Shown piece after piece: positions 10,801 to 23,800 of a DNA stretch of 64,000 bases. Where the stretch lies: contig NC_060971.1 in NCBI RefSeq assembly GCF_910589235.1, forward strand, positions 434,001 through 498,000, written 5' to 3'. Every line of letters begins with the position of its first letter. Within the stretch, counting starts at the first letter, position 1. A program made the translations under genes and the position numbers. Source of the DNA: Vespa crabro (taxonomy: Eukaryota; Arthropoda; Insecta; Hymenoptera; Vespidae). The notes under the pieces were generated by a model. That model had not been told where the DNA came from. It did no database searches and saw nothing but the letters and a program-made list of their open reading frames with translations.

Positions 10801-13800
10801 TTGGTCTTAGATATGTTCCGACTAGTTTAGGGAAAAGTATGCGTTTGCCTCTATCACCAATATAACTGTCAGCATTGGGAATATTCCGACTAGCTGAGGG
10901 AAAGTTGTGTCAGTACTTCACGAAACAATGCGATTGCCTGACTTGGAAATATTCCCACTATTGGAGAGAAAGTAATGCGAGTGTTTCACGAACCAATGCG
11001 ACTGTCGGTTTGTATACATTCCGATTAGACGAAGGAAAGTTATACGAGTGCCTCACGTACCAATGATACTGCCTGCTTTAGAAATATTCCTACATGTAGA
11101 GGGAAATTTTGCGAGTGCCCTTCAGACAAATTCGAGTGTCGAATATGGTAATATTACGAATAGTCCAGGGAATGCTGTGCTAGTACCTATCGAACCAATG
11201 CGATTGTCGGACTTGGAACTTTCCAAATAGCCGAGGAAAATTTATGCGTGTGTGATTCGAATTCAATGCGACCGTCTGACTTGGAAATATTCTGACTAAT
11301 CAATGGAAAGCTATGCGAGTTCTCAAAACAATGCTACTGTCAGTTGTAGAAATATTCCGACTGGTCGTGGGATTGTTATTGAAGTGTGTGCCGAACTATT
11401 GCGACTGTGAGCCCTGCATATATTCCGACATGTCGAGAGAGAGTTGTGTGAGTGCCTCTCGAAACAATGCGTATGTGTGATTTAGAAATTTCTGACTGGT
11501 TGTGGAAAAGTTGTGCGAGCATTTCTCCAACCATATGAGAATGTCAACTTGGAAATATTCCGGCTAGTCATGGAAGAGTTATGCAGCTGCATCTCGGACC
11601 AATTCTACTACCGCACTTGGAAATGTTCCGACTTGTCATCGGAAAGTTATGATAGGGCCTATCGCATCAATGTGACTGTCGGACTTGGAAACATTCCAAC
11701 GAGTCAAGAAAAAGTTGTGCGAGAGCCTCTCGAAACAATGGAATTTCTCTGGCTAGGAAATATTCCGACTAGTCGAGGGAAAGTTATGCGATTACATCAC
11801 GAAACAATTCAACTGTTTGCCTTGTAATTATTCCAAGTAGTCGAGGGAAAGTTGAGACAGTGCTTTTCAAAACTATGCGACTGTGGGATTTGGAAATTTC
11901 CGTCTAGTCGAGGGAAAGATATGCAAATGCGTCCCGAACCAATGCTACTGACAAAACTTCAAATATTGCGACTAGTCATAGGAAAGTTATGCGAGTGCCA
12001 CGCAAAACAATGCGTCTGACGTACCTAGATATATTCCAAATAGTCGAAGATAAGATTTGAGGATGCCTCTGGAACCAATGCGAAAGACGTACTTAGATAC
12101 ATTCCGACTAGTTGAGGGAAAATTACGCAAATGCTACCTGAACCAATACGTCTGTCGGACTTTGAAAATTTCCGTCTAGACTAGGGTATGTTAAGCGACT
12201 GCAACTCGAATCTATGCAACGGAGGGACTTGGATCTATTCCAACTAGACGAATGAAAGCTGTCCAAGGAAATTGAAAATTATTGCCAGACTTTAATCACT
12301 GTCTGTCTTTAAAATATGCGTAATTGTCGAGGGAGAGTTAGGTGAGTGACTTGAGAACTAATGAGACTGTTGAGCTTGCAAACATTCCGACTAGTCGAGG
12401 GAAGGTTATGCGAGTGCCTCTCGCAACAATGCGACTGTTGCACCCAGAACATTGCAACTAGTGGAGGTAAAGTTAAGCGAGTGCATCATGAATTAATGCG
12501 ACAAACTGACTCTGAAATATTCGCTCTATATGAGGGAAGTCATGCGACTGCCTCCCAAAACAATACGGACCTAGATATATTCCAACTCATGTAACATTCC
12601 AAAAAGGAATGTTACATGAGCGCCTCTCGAACCAGTGAGACTGTCGCACTTGGAAATATCCGACTAGTTGTGGGAAAGATATGAAAGTGCCTCTATAATC
12701 AATGCGATTGTATGTCTTGGAATTATTCGGATTAGTCAAGGAAAAATTATGCGGTTGACATGTGAGCCAATTCGAGTGAAGGTTATGAGAGTGCGTCTAG
12801 AAGCAATACGACTGTCGTACTTAGTTATACTCCGACTAGTCGAGGAAAAGTTATGAGAGTAACATTTAAACCAAAGCGATTGTCGAAATTGGTAATAATC
12901 CGAGTAGTCGAAGGAGAGTCATGCGAGTTGCTCTCGAACCAATGCGGCTGTCAGTTACGGAAAAATTCCGACATGGCTAGGGAAAGATATACGTGTGCCT
13001 CTCGAAACAATGCGGCTGCCGGAATTGGAAATAATTCGACAAGTCGAGGTAAAGTTATACGAGTGACCCTGAAATCAAAGCGACTGTCGGATAAGATAAT
13101 ATTCCGAATTGTCGAGTGAAAATTGTACGGGTGACTCCCGATCCATTACAACTGTCGGTTTTGGAGAAATTCACAAGAGTCGAATGAAAGATATTCGATT
13201 GCCTCTCGAAACAATACGGCTGCCAAACGAGAAAATGATCCGTCTAATCGAGGGAAAGTTACTATAGTGCCACTCGATCCAAGACGGCTGTCGGACTTGG
13301 AAGTATTGCGACTAGCAGTGGAAATGTTATGCGATTGCCTCTCAGACCAATGCGACTATCGGACTTGGAAATATTCCAACAGTCAAGGAAAATTATGTGC
13401 CTTCCTTTCGGTTCCATTCGACTGTCGGAGTAGGCACTATTTAGCCATGTTGAAGGAAAGTTGTGCGAGTGTCTTGAGAACCACTACAACTGTCGAGCTT
13501 GGAATAATTCTTACTAATCGAGGGAGAATTATGCGAGTGACTTGTGAACCATAGCGATTTTCGGATCTGGAAGTGTTCCGACTTATCGAGGGAATGTTAT
13601 ACAAGTGCTCCCGTACCATTGCGGCCGTCGGACTTGGAAATATTACTGCTAGTCGAGGGAAAGTCATACGAGTGACTCTGAAACCAAAACGGTTTTCGAA
13701 GTTGGAAATGCTCCGAGTTGTCCAATGGAAGTAATGTAAATGCCACTCAAACAAATGCGGCTGTCGGACTTGGAAATATACCAACTAGTCGAGGGAAAGT

Positions 13801-13951
13801 AGCGCGAGTGTCTTAAGACCCAATACAGCTATTGGACTTGGAAATGTTCCGACTAGTCGAGGTAAAGTTAAGCTAGTACCACTCGACCAAATGCGTCTGT
13901 CGAACTTCGAAATATACACACTAGTAGAGTGAGAGTAATGCCAGTGACTCT
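7861..13951 (+). repeat. 68-bp satellite array, segment 2
   Basis: Diverged head-to-tail 68-bp monomers with no gene. The first ~270 bp match 40160-40440 (right flank of A'). 9750-10950 matches 45360-46450, including a distinctive variant GTAAACC after AATATT(A/C)CGG. 12780-12900 matches 48050-48150 (shared CTTAGTTATACTCCGACTA). 13436-13620 matches 55550-55740, which lies on the opposite side of element B'. A TATATATCC cluster lies at 10215-10262 and a perfect hairpin at 12586-12620. Confidence 0.95.
12586..12620. repeat. Perfect inverted repeat, 15-bp arms, A5 loop
   Basis: Left arm CTCATGTAACATTCC (12586-12600), spacer AAAAA (12601-12605), right arm GGAATGTTACATGAG (12606-12620), with no mismatch. 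The right arm and what follows read like a normal satellite monomer. The left arm replaces the monomer's usual ACTAGTCGAGGG stretch. This is the signature of a fold-back template switch inside the array. It is followed by A5 and not a T-run, and there is no gene near it, so it is not called as a terminator. Confidence 0.9.
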
Positions 13952-14430
13952 ACTCGGGCCATATATGGTGGTAGCAAGACTTCGAGAGGCTATTGTAGTT
14001 TTAGGAATATGCGATAGGAGTTTGATGAGGTCATCTTCTAAGGCCGTAGAAATAAATTCCGTTGACGATAAATCGGCTGCGAATAGTTTAGGCGAAAACA
14101 GCACCTGAACAGCAGCGATAAGACCTTCCAGTTCGAATATTAGACTGGTCGAACATTACCCAGGATGCGGATCGATAATCACGCGACCGCGAACTCGATC
14201 TTACGTCCGCATACTTTCCGCGTAAAACTCCTTGGGAGCGGGACATACGCCCCCAGTTCCTGCAAAAAGCAACAACCCCTGCGACAACAGCGCCACAGGA
14301 AGGCACGAAAAGGCCCCCTTTCCTCCGGTAATAGAGCAAGACGCAGAGCAAAACAGCGCGGATCCATCCCAGGAACTACCGAAAACAACCTCAGAAAAAG
14401 GCTACGCCCCATCGGCAACTCTTGCCATTC
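13952..14430 (+). pseudogene. Element B 5' region / ORF1 remnant
   Basis: Broken coding sequence related to 51855-52460 in B', where the frame is Ser-, Glu- and Asn-rich. No CCHC knuckles are visible in either copy. With only about 500-630 bp before the endonuclease, most of a normal R1-clade ORF1 is missing. Compared with B', about 313 bp (B' 52328-52640) are deleted here at the junction near 14422. This removes the endonuclease N-terminus. Confidence 0.55.
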
Positions 14431-15130
14431 GCGATGATAGATCCTAGTCTGCGTTCGCGACGACCAACCCAAACATCACATTACTGTTTATCTAGCAGCT
14501 TGGCACACAGCACTGCATCTGTGCAGAAGTGCAAGAACCCGGCTCCTTCTTCTACGTTGTCTCGCACTACTTTCAGTACAACGACAAAATAGGGACACAT
14601 TTTTCGCACTTCGAATGAGTTCTTCTTGCCTTAAGGGGGGAGGGTGAAATAGTATCACAGGACGACAACGCGTGATCTCTTTTCTGGGGCCATCAGGGCA
14701 CAGACGAAAGTGGCTCGAAGGTAGCCCTCATCCCGGTCGGGCTAAATGTTATTAACGACGTATAGTAGTCACCTACATTCTGGAGCACGTGAGACTCTTC
14801 ATAAATCGACGTAACCCACATGTTAGACTCGATGAGCAGAGTTATTGTCCAATGGAAAGTAAGAACCACCTGAACGGCCAGTGCCCACTATTCAATAGAC
14901 ATCGTTATACATACCCCGAATGCCGAGTCGGTTCGGAGGAGCGGTGCTTAGGGTGACAGGAATAGGAGGTTCAATACCAGGAGAGCCGACAGGGTCCTGT
15001 TCTCTTGCACTCTCTCACCGCGGCAATGCAAGTTGGAAGCAGTTTAGGATCGGATTCAGAAATAGAGACACGAGCCAACATGCTCACTAGTGTCCTACAA
15101 ACCTCCTGTTCTGAATCTACGTCCCGGAAA
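14431..15130 (+). pseudogene. Element B endonuclease remnant
   Basis: Fragmented AP-endonuclease coding sequence in several frames: FYVVSHYFQYNDKIGTHF near 14545-14600, and the end of the domain around 14840-14900 (VRTT, then TASAHYSID). There the family's catalytic Ser-Asp-His reads Ser-Ala-His. The N-terminal boxes are deleted here but partly kept in B' (52470-52700). B' in turn lacks about 560 bp of this region. Multiple stops leave no doubt that it is inactive. Confidence 0.6.
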
Positions 15131-16345
15131 AAGGCTCACCAGAAAATCAACCCATTGTAGACATCAGCAATAACGAACAAAAAAAAGGCGGTAACTAGTT
15201 TGAGAAGCGCGTTCCAGCGAGAAAATGAATATCGGGTACGCCTCGAGTTAATGCACAAGTATCGTTCTACGCTGCGGGCATAGAGCAAAGAAGCACGACG
15301 TGCCAAATAAGTTAATTGGAGGAAATTCGTTGCGGAATAGGGCAACGCGGAACAGTGGGGGTACGTTTTCAAACAACGGGCGGGCAAACTACGGGTCAAA
15401 AGAGTAATTATACTCTTAAACGAGACGGAGGGAAGACCACGAACATCCAAAGAACGCTGTGATTCCCAGTCAATACTCAATACACATGTCCCGGACGACA
15501 GTGTATCCGAAGACACATCATAACAGCGAGCGGTAAGGAATCTCTCAAGTGACGTTCTCGAAACAGCAAATGCCCCAGTTTTCACAGAAGAAGAGGTCAC
15601 GCAGTTCATAGGGTCCCTCAGATACGGTGAAGCCTCGTGACCGGATCTTATCGAAGTGTGGATGCTTAATGGAACATTCGCCGTCATCCCAGACCAATTC
15701 GCAGACTTCTTCAACAGGGTATCTTCCCCGGGATGCCTTCAATGGGGTACCCTCCAGTCTATTTGGAATGAGGGCTCCTTAAGAGCACTCCTGAAGGGGT
15801 ACAATAAAGACCCGTCAGACTCCGAGCACTACCGTTTGAACTGCATTCTCTCCGTCATATGGAAGGTTATGGAAAGACTGCTGAATCTGCGCCTCACCGA
15901 AACCTCGTTCGCACCGGGAAATATATCGGATAAACAGTCTGGGTTTGTCCAGGGATGTTCCACGGAAGACGTAATCGTAGAGAAGCGTCGAATCGTTTCT
16001 GCCTCTTCACGGAGATATGTCATCTCGCTGTTATTCGACATCTCGGGAACCATCAACAACGTTTGGTGGAATCTACTTCTCAAGGCTTTCCATGATCGGG
16101 ACTGCCTGAGGATTGTCTTTAAAGTGATGACAAGCTACTTCGCGGACCATAAAATTGCGCTGGGAAAACATTAGGTTTAAAAGAATGCCTCTAGAGGATG
16201 TCCATAAGGATCTGCCCTTGGCCCCCTTTCTGTTGCAAACTCATATTCGAACAACTCCTCAGGATCCTGGAGAAAACCTCAGAAATCAACGCGATCGCGT
16301 ACGCGGACGACGTACTTATCATCGTAGATGGTGACTCAAGTTCTC
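15131..16345 (+). pseudogene. Element B reverse transcriptase
   Basis: After a linker full of stops, 15656-16174 is open and carries FADFFNRVSSPGCLQWG, LLKGYNKDPSDSEHYRLN (RT fingers), SDKQSGFVQGCSTEDVI, and LLFDISGTINNVWWNLLLKA, where FDISG holds the first catalytic Asp. It then meets a stop at the KH codons near 16172. In shifted frames follow LCCKLIFEQLLRILEKTSE and the catalytic YADD at 16300-16311, which is intact. B' shares the stop position after KH and the following frameshift near GGCCCCCTTT. In B' the YADD reads YAKD. Confidence 0.85.
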
Positions 16346-16559
16346 GAAGAAAAATGAGATCACGTGGTTAACAGCATCACCTGATTGTGCACGTCTGCGA
16401 AATTGATAATCTCCGAACGTAAGACGATAGCAATAGTTATTAAGAGCAATTAGGTTTAAAGGAAACCCATCGGCAGAAAGTGAGGAAAACTTCCGGATAG
16501 AAATCGGAAAACGGCGATAAAACCGACCTAGCGAGCAGGACTCCCACTATAAAGATAGA

Positions 16560-17415
16560 GAACAATAATATTAAATTTAGGAATTCCGTTAGATACCTCA
16601 GGGTATACTTCGATAAAGGGCTGAGGGTTACGACACACTGCCGTTACCTCAGCGACAAGGTCGACTCATTGTTCGCAAAGCTAGGTAGGTTAGCAACTAG
16701 AGAATGGGGAATCCGCCACTGCGCCCTCCAAGCGATCTATCGAGGCGTGTTCACACTTACGGTCACGTACGCGGCAGCAGGATGGTTTGATCTCTGCACA
16801 AAAGGAGATTTCAAAAAGTTAAGCGTGGCCCAGCGATGGGCCCTCATTTCGGTCACATTCGCGTATCGCACAACTGCAATGGAATCCTGCGTCATAAGAG
16901 CGAAATCCACGATACATCTCCAGTTACTGAAACGAAGGTGACTATTCGACATTAGGTTAAATAGGTGCACCGAGACAGCTCAACTAAAACCTGAAGGCAC
17001 GAATATTAATCGCGCGATTGCAAGACCGGTCGATGAGGATATCTCTAGGGTTTTGCAGGTTAGGTGGCAGAATTCCAAACGAAGGACAACATACGCGTTA
17101 TCCCTGAACACCAAGGACAGGATGAGTGCCCGTTTCCTGTCTACTAACAATTTCACAAATCCGTTTCTTGCAAGACATGAAGCCATTAAGGACAAGCAGA
17201 CCTCGCTGGACATCATCACGGAAGGAGCATACGAAGGTAGCGAAGAGGACTCGGTTTCGCATTACATCATCGACAGTCCGGTTTTAAAACCACTGAGAGA
17301 GGATTTGAAAGAAATTTTCCGTGAAATAGTCGGCCGGAAGCAGCCAGACATCGTATCTACACGACCGAGGCCTTCTCCCTATTCGCGGAGTTTTGCAAAG
17401 AATCCTTCATCATAA
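16560..17415 (+). pseudogene. Element B ORF2 C-terminal domain with degraded zinc finger
   Basis: Open segments at 16669-16941 (LATREWGIRHCALQAIYRGV, YAAAGWFDLCTKGD, AYRTTAMES) and 17053-17415 give the long C-terminal part typical of R1-clade ORF2. Between the YADD and this domain (16345-16560) the frame is broken. The terminal finger should read CxxC-x6-H-x4-C. Here three of the four ligands are changed: Tyr at 17230-17232, Ser at 17239-17241 and Ser at 17275-17277, with only His 17260-17262 left. B' keeps all four. The ORF ends at AKNPSS-stop in both copies. Confidence 0.8.
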
Positions 17416-17899
17416 AGGGTCTTTAGTTCATAAATCCAGTTCAGCTGGTATTGTCGGAGTTCCGGTGATTTGGGTGGGCACCCTCCAATCTTCTCGGGTT
17501 AGCCCACTCTCGAAAAGGATTGTGTCGAAGATGCTCGTTCGTATCTTGCTATTATTCCTTTTTTCTTACTTTCTTAACTCCACCACAAAACTCTCCCGAA
17601 GTAGCTGTTTTTTTCGATTCCCATTTCATCCTACGTAACGAGTGCCATGGCTCTTTGCATATTGAGTGGGCCTCCATATCCTTCACCGTGGGCACGGCCA
17701 GCATAAACGTGATTATGCGTTGCTGCGAGGATTTTGGTCGTGGCTAAACAGTTCACCTTGCCTCGCCGGCAGAAGTTTTGGATTTTTCCGACTCCGTTCA
17801 CTTGGCCGTGGTAATTGCTGCTAGTAGTTAGCTCCGTAGCATATGCCAAAATGAGCGAGGTAGCGTAGGTGCAGGCACGCCATAGGTGTCCACCTTTAC
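17416..17899 (+). other. Element B 3' UTR
   Basis: About 480 bp that align with 55065-55545 in B' and end at a shared GGTGTCCACCTTTAC. It contains pyrimidine tracts around 17555-17575 and 17608-17616. There is no poly(A) tail and no simple repeat at the end. Some R1-clade elements lack a tail because they rely on sequence-specific targets, which is family knowledge. Open frames on either strand here are short and unlike any domain I know. Confidence 0.65.
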
Positions 17900-20800
17900 T
17901 CTATACTCTCGAATATAGAGACATTCCGACTAGTCGAAGGAAACTTATGCGAGTATATCAAGAAACAATGCGACTGTCGAACCTAGAAATATTCCGACTA
18001 TACGTGGGAATGTTATGAGGGTGCCACTCGACCCAATGCGATTGACGGACTTAGAAACATTCCCTCTGGACGAGGGAAATTTATGCGAGTGATATGTGAA
18101 TCAATGCGACTGTCGGATTAGGAAAAATCGAGACTAAGCGCGGGAATAGTCTTCTGGTGCATCTCGAACCAATTCAAAGATAGACCTAGATATAATTTAT
18201 CTAGTCGAGGAAAAGTTTTAAGGGTTCCTCTTGATACAATGCTACTTTTGGACGTTGAAATATTCCGATTAGTATTTAATAAGTTATGAAGGTGCACCTA
18301 AATCAAATGCGATTGCCGCACTTATCGATATTTCGTCGGGTCAAAGAAAGGTTGTGTGAATGACTTGTGAACCAATGCGACTGTCTGACATAAAAACATT
18401 CCGACTACTCGACGGAAAGTTATGCGAGTGCTTCTAGTACCAATGCGACTGTCGGACCTAGAAATATTGATACTAGACGTACGAAAGTTATATGAGTGTC
18501 TCACGAACCAATGCGACTGACGGATTTGGAAATATTCCGACTAGAAGAGAAAAAGTTATGCGGATGACTTATGAACCAATGCGACTTTGGGAATTGGAAA
18601 TATTCCGAATAGTCGAAGGAATGTTATGCGTGTGCCTTTCGAACCAATGCGAATGTAGGGCCTAGAAATGTTTCAACAACTCGAGGCAAAGTTATGCGAC
18701 TGACTTGTGGACTAATGTGACTATCGGATTTGGAAAAATTGAGAATGAGCGTGGGTATGTTCTACTTGTGTCTTTCGAACAAATTCAAACGTTGTTCCTA
18801 TAAATATTCCGACTACACGAGGAAAGTTATGAGTGCCTCTAGATCCAATGAGACTGTCGTACGTGGAAATATACAGACGAGTCGTAGGAAAGTTATGCGA
18901 CTGACTTATGTACCAATGCGACGTAGAGACTTGGAAATATCTCGAATAGTCGAGGGAAAGATATGCGAGTGCCAATCAAACAACCCCAACTATAGGACTT
19001 GGGAATATTCCGACTTATCAGGAGAAAGTAATGCAAGTAATTTGTCAACCAATGCGACTGTCTGACATTAAAATATCTCGACTAGCCGAGGGAATGTTAT
19101 GCTAGGGACTTGTCAACTAATGCGACTGACGGGATTGGTAATTTTCCGGGCAGTCAAGGGAAAGTTATGCAAGTAATTTATGGACCATTTCGATTGACGG
19201 ACTAGAAAGTATTTTGACTATTCGTGGGAAAGTTATGGGAGTTACTTCTTAAACAATGCGACAATCGGAATTGGAAATACTCCGAGAGGTCAAGGGAAAA
19301 TTATGCGTATGCGACTCGGACCAATGTTACTGCCAGACTTGGACATATTCCGACTAGTCGGGTGACAGTCATTCGAATGCCACTCAAAACAAAGATAGTT
19401 ACGGTCTTGGATACATTCTGTCTATACGAAGGGAAATTGTGCGAGTGACTTGAGAATCAATTCGATTGTCAGACTTGGAAATATTCAGACTAATCGGTGG
19501 AAAATTATTCGAGGGCCACTCGAACCAAAGCGAATGTGACACTTGGAATCATTCACAGTAGAAGTGGAGACATTATTCGAGTGCCATATTAACCAAAGCG
19601 GCTGTCGATATTTGGAATATTCCCAGTGGTCGAAGGAAAGTTATGAGAGTGAAACATTAACCCATGCGGATGTTGGACTTGGAATAATTACGACCAAGCG
19701 AGGGAAAGCAATGCGAGTAACTTGTGAACCAATGCGTCGGTCGGGCTTGGAAAAGTTTCGATTAGTCAGGGGAGAGTTATGCGAGTGGTACTCAAACCAA
19801 TGCAGCAGACGGACTTGGATATATTTCGACTAGTCGAGGGGAAGATATGCGAGTAACTTGTAAAACAATTCCATTGTCTGACTTTGAAATATGCAGACTA
19901 GTCAAGGGAGAGTTATGCGAGTTTCTTATGAAACAGTGCGACTGTCGGATTTAGAAATATTACGACTATTAGAGGGAAAGTAATTTGAATGCTTCTCGAA
20001 CCATTTCGGCTGACGGACTTAGATATATTCTAACTAGTTGAGCGAACCCTACACATGAGATTATAGATCTATTGCGACGGTTGTACACGTAAATACTTCT
20101 ATTAATCGCGGAACGTTATGTGTTTGTTTCTTGATCAAATGCGGCTGTCGTGCTTGATAATATTTCGACATGTCAAGGGAATCTTATCCGATTGCCATTC
20201 GAATCATAGCGACTGGCGTTTTGGAAACATTCTGACTAGTCAAGGCAAAGTAATGAGAGTGACATGTAATCGAAAACGACTGTTGGGCTCGGAAATATTA
20301 TGGCTGGCCGAGGGAAAGTTATGAGAATGATTCTCGAAACAGTGCAGATGTTGGACTTGGAAATATTACTACTAGCCGAAGGGAACTTATGCGAGTGATT
20401 TTAGAGGTAATGCGGCGGGCGGACTTGGAAATATTCCGACTGCTCGGGGGAAAGCTATGCGAGTGGCACTAGGACTATTACGAATGTGCGACATGGAAAA
20501 ATTCCAACTAGTCGATGGAAAGTTATGCGAGTGACTCTCGAACCAAAGCGGTTGTTGGACTTGGAATAAATCGGACTAGTCGAGTGAAATTTATGCGAGT
20601 GCCACTCGAACCAAAGCGACTGTAGGACTTGTATCTATTCCGACTAGACGAGTCAAAGTTATGCGAGTGTCTTGTAAATCAATGCGAATGTCGGAATTGA
20701 AAATTTTTTGAGTAGACCAGGGAAAGCTATGCGGGTGCCTCTCGAACAAATGCGGCTGTCGGACTAGGTAATTTTCAGATTAGTAGAGAAAAATTTATGC

Positions 20801-23800
20801 AAGTCCCTTTCCAACCAATACTGCATTCGAACTTTGGAATATTCCGTACCTATTTTGACTAGTCGGGGGAAATTTATGCGACTGACTATCGAATAATGCG
20901 GCTGTCGGACTTGGAAATATTTGACTAGTCGAGTGAAAGCTTTGCGAGCTCCTCTCCAAACAATACGGCTGTCGGACCTATACATATTACGACTAGTCAA
21001 GGGAAAATCATGCGATGGTCGATCTTGGAAGTATTCCCTCAAGTTGATGAAAGTTATTCCGGTCCCTCTCGTACAAATACGGTGTGAGACTAGGAAATAT
21101 TTCCACTATTCCAGGAAAAATTATTTTAGTGACTCTAGATCGAATGTGGCGGTGGGACATGAAAAAATCCCGACTAGTCGAGGGAATGTTATCCGAGTGT
21201 CCCTCGAACCAATGCTATACCTGGGCCTGAAATTTTCCGACTATTCGAAGGTAAGTTAAGCGGCTGCCTCTTGCAGCATTGCGGCTGTTGGACTTGGAAA
21301 TATCCCGACTAGTCGTAAGAAAGTTATACGAATTCCTATAGAACAAATTCGGCTGTCAGACTTGGAAATATTCCGACTAGCCGAGAAAATGTTATGCGGG
21401 TGGCACTCGAACCAAAGCGTATGTCGGACTAAGATATATTCCTACTAGCCGAGGAAAAATTATGCGAGTAAGTTGAAAACCTATGCGACTGTAGGACTTG
21501 CTAATATTTCTACTAGTCGAGGGAATGTTATTCGAGTTACATTGGAACCAAAGAGACGGTCGGACTTGGACATATCCCAATTAGTCGAGAAAGAGATATG
21601 CGAGTGCATCTCGAACTAATGGAGCTGTCGAACATGGAAATATTCCTACTAGTCGAGGGAGGATTATGCATGTGATTTTAATACTAATGCGAAGGTCGTG
21701 CATGGAAGTATTCCGAATAGTCAAGTAAAAGATATGCGAGTGTCTCTAGTACCAATAAGATGGTCAGTCTTGGAAATATACCGACTGGTACAGAGAAGGT
21801 TATGCTAGAGCCTCTGGAACCAATGCGTCTGTCGGGCTTGGAAATATTCCGACTATTCGCGAAAATTTATGCGAGTTTCTCCCGGCTCAATGCAGCTATC
21901 AGACTTGGAGACTTTCCGACTAGTCGATGAAATGTAATGCGAGTTATAATGGAACCAATGCGATGGTCAGACTTCGAAATATCACGTTTGGTTGAGGAAA
22001 AATAATGGGAGTGATAATTGAACCAATGCAGCTGTCGGACTTGGAAGAATACTGACTAGACGTGGGAAATCTATGCGAGTTACTTAGGAAGAAATGCAAC
22101 GGTCGGACTTTGAAATATCCCGATTGGTCAAGGGAAAGGTATGCAAATCACTCTCGGACCAAAATGACAATCGGGAATGGAAATATACTATTTAGTCGAG
22201 GAAAAGTTATGCAAATGCGTCTCGAAAGTTATACGAGTAACTTGTGAATCTATGTGACTGTCGGGGTTGGAAATATTCTGACTGGTCGAGGAATAGTTAT
22301 GCGAGTGATTTTCAAATCAACGGGACTATTGTAATGGGATATATTTCGAGTAGACGAGCGAATTATATGGGAATGACTTTCGATCCAATTCGTGCATCGT
22401 GGTTGGAAATATTCAAACTTGACATGGTAAGGTTACGCTGGTGACTCTCGAACAAATGCTACTATCGAAATTGGAAATATTCCAAATAATAGAGGGAATG
22501 CTATGAGAATGATTCTCAATTCAACGAGATTGTCGTACTTGGTCATAACCCGTCTAGTCGAAAGAATTTTATTCGAGTGTCTTTCGAACAAATGCAACTC
22601 TCTTGTTTGAAAATTTTCTGCCTAGTTATGGAAAAGTTATTCAAATTCCTCTCGAACCAATGTGGCGGTCAAACTTGGTAATATTCCGAATAGTCAAGGG
22701 AAAGATATGCGACGGACTCTCGAACCAATGCAGCTGCCGGACCTGGAATTATTTCGCCAAGTCAAGGTAAAGTTATGCTAGTGAATCTCGAACAAATGCT
22801 ACTTTTGACTTGGAAATTTCCCGACAGCTCAAGGGAATGTTATGCCAGCGCCTCTCGAACAAATACGACTGACAGACTTAAAAAGTCCGTCTTTCCGAGG
22901 GAAAGATATGCTAATGCCTCTCGTAAGGAAGCGACAGTCGAACTTGGAAATATTCCGACTAGTATTGGGAAAGTTATGCAATAAACACTTGAACCAACGC
23001 GACTGCCGGACTTGGAAATTTTCCGATCTAGTCGATGGAAAGTTTTGCAAGGGCCTATCGAGACAATTCGTCTGTGGGACTTCGAATTATTTCTAATGTT
23101 CGCGGCAAATTGATTCGATTAACTTGCGTACCAATGATACTATCGGGCTTGGAAATATTACGACTAGTCGAGGGAAAGTTCTACGAGTGACTTTCGGATC
23201 AAAGTAACTGTTGGACTTGGAAATGTTTCGACAATTCAAGTGTAAGTTATGCGAAAAATTTGTGAAGCAAAGTGCCTGTCGTACGTGGAAATATTCCGAA
23301 TAATTGAGTGAAAGTTATGTGAGTGAATCTCGAACAAATGCGAATGTCGTACTTGGAAATTACACAACTAGTCTAAGGAATTTTATAAGAGTGCAGCTCG
23401 AACAAATCCGACTGTCGGACTCAAAAATATCCCGATAATTCGATGGAAAGTTAAGCGAGGGCCTCTCGAAAAAATGCATGTGCTGGAATTGGAAAATTCT
23501 GACTGGTCGAAGAAAAGTTATGAAAGTGATTCTGAAACAAATACGATCGTTGGACTTGGTAATGTTCACAAATGTCGGGGAAATTTATTTCAGAGCCTCT
23601 CAAAAAAATGTGGCTGGCGGACAAGGAAATATTCCCACTAGTCGAGGGAATATTATGCGAGTGACTCTAGAAACAATGCAATAGTTGGTCATGAAAATAT
23701 CCGGAATATCTGAGGGAAAGTTATATAATTGTCATGTGAACCAATGCGACTGTCGCCTTGGAAATGTACCGACGAGTCTAGGAAATTTTAAGCAGCTATA

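Larger units (their letters stand above)
13952..17899 (+). mobile_element. Element B: degenerate R1-clade retrotransposon, second family
   Basis: A plus-strand non-LTR element, dead and internally deleted. In order it has a short Ser/Glu-rich 5' part, an endonuclease, a reverse transcriptase with YADD, a long C-terminal domain with a damaged zinc finger, and a 3' UTR without a clear A-tail. RT motifs (SDKQSGFVQGCSTEDVI, NNVWWNLLLKAF, SYFAD) place it in the R1/TRAS-like group but clearly apart from element A. The upstream satellite (about 13790-13951) matches that of B' (51700-51854). The downstream satellite does not match. Its ends are inferred from where B and B' stop aligning. Confidence 0.87.

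Noticed and set aside
17555..17620. Terminator or poly(A) signal from the T-rich tracts in the B 3' UTR
   Set aside because: Pyrimidine tracts without a hairpin or a downstream tail; the B' tracts differ. Nothing that decides an RNA end.
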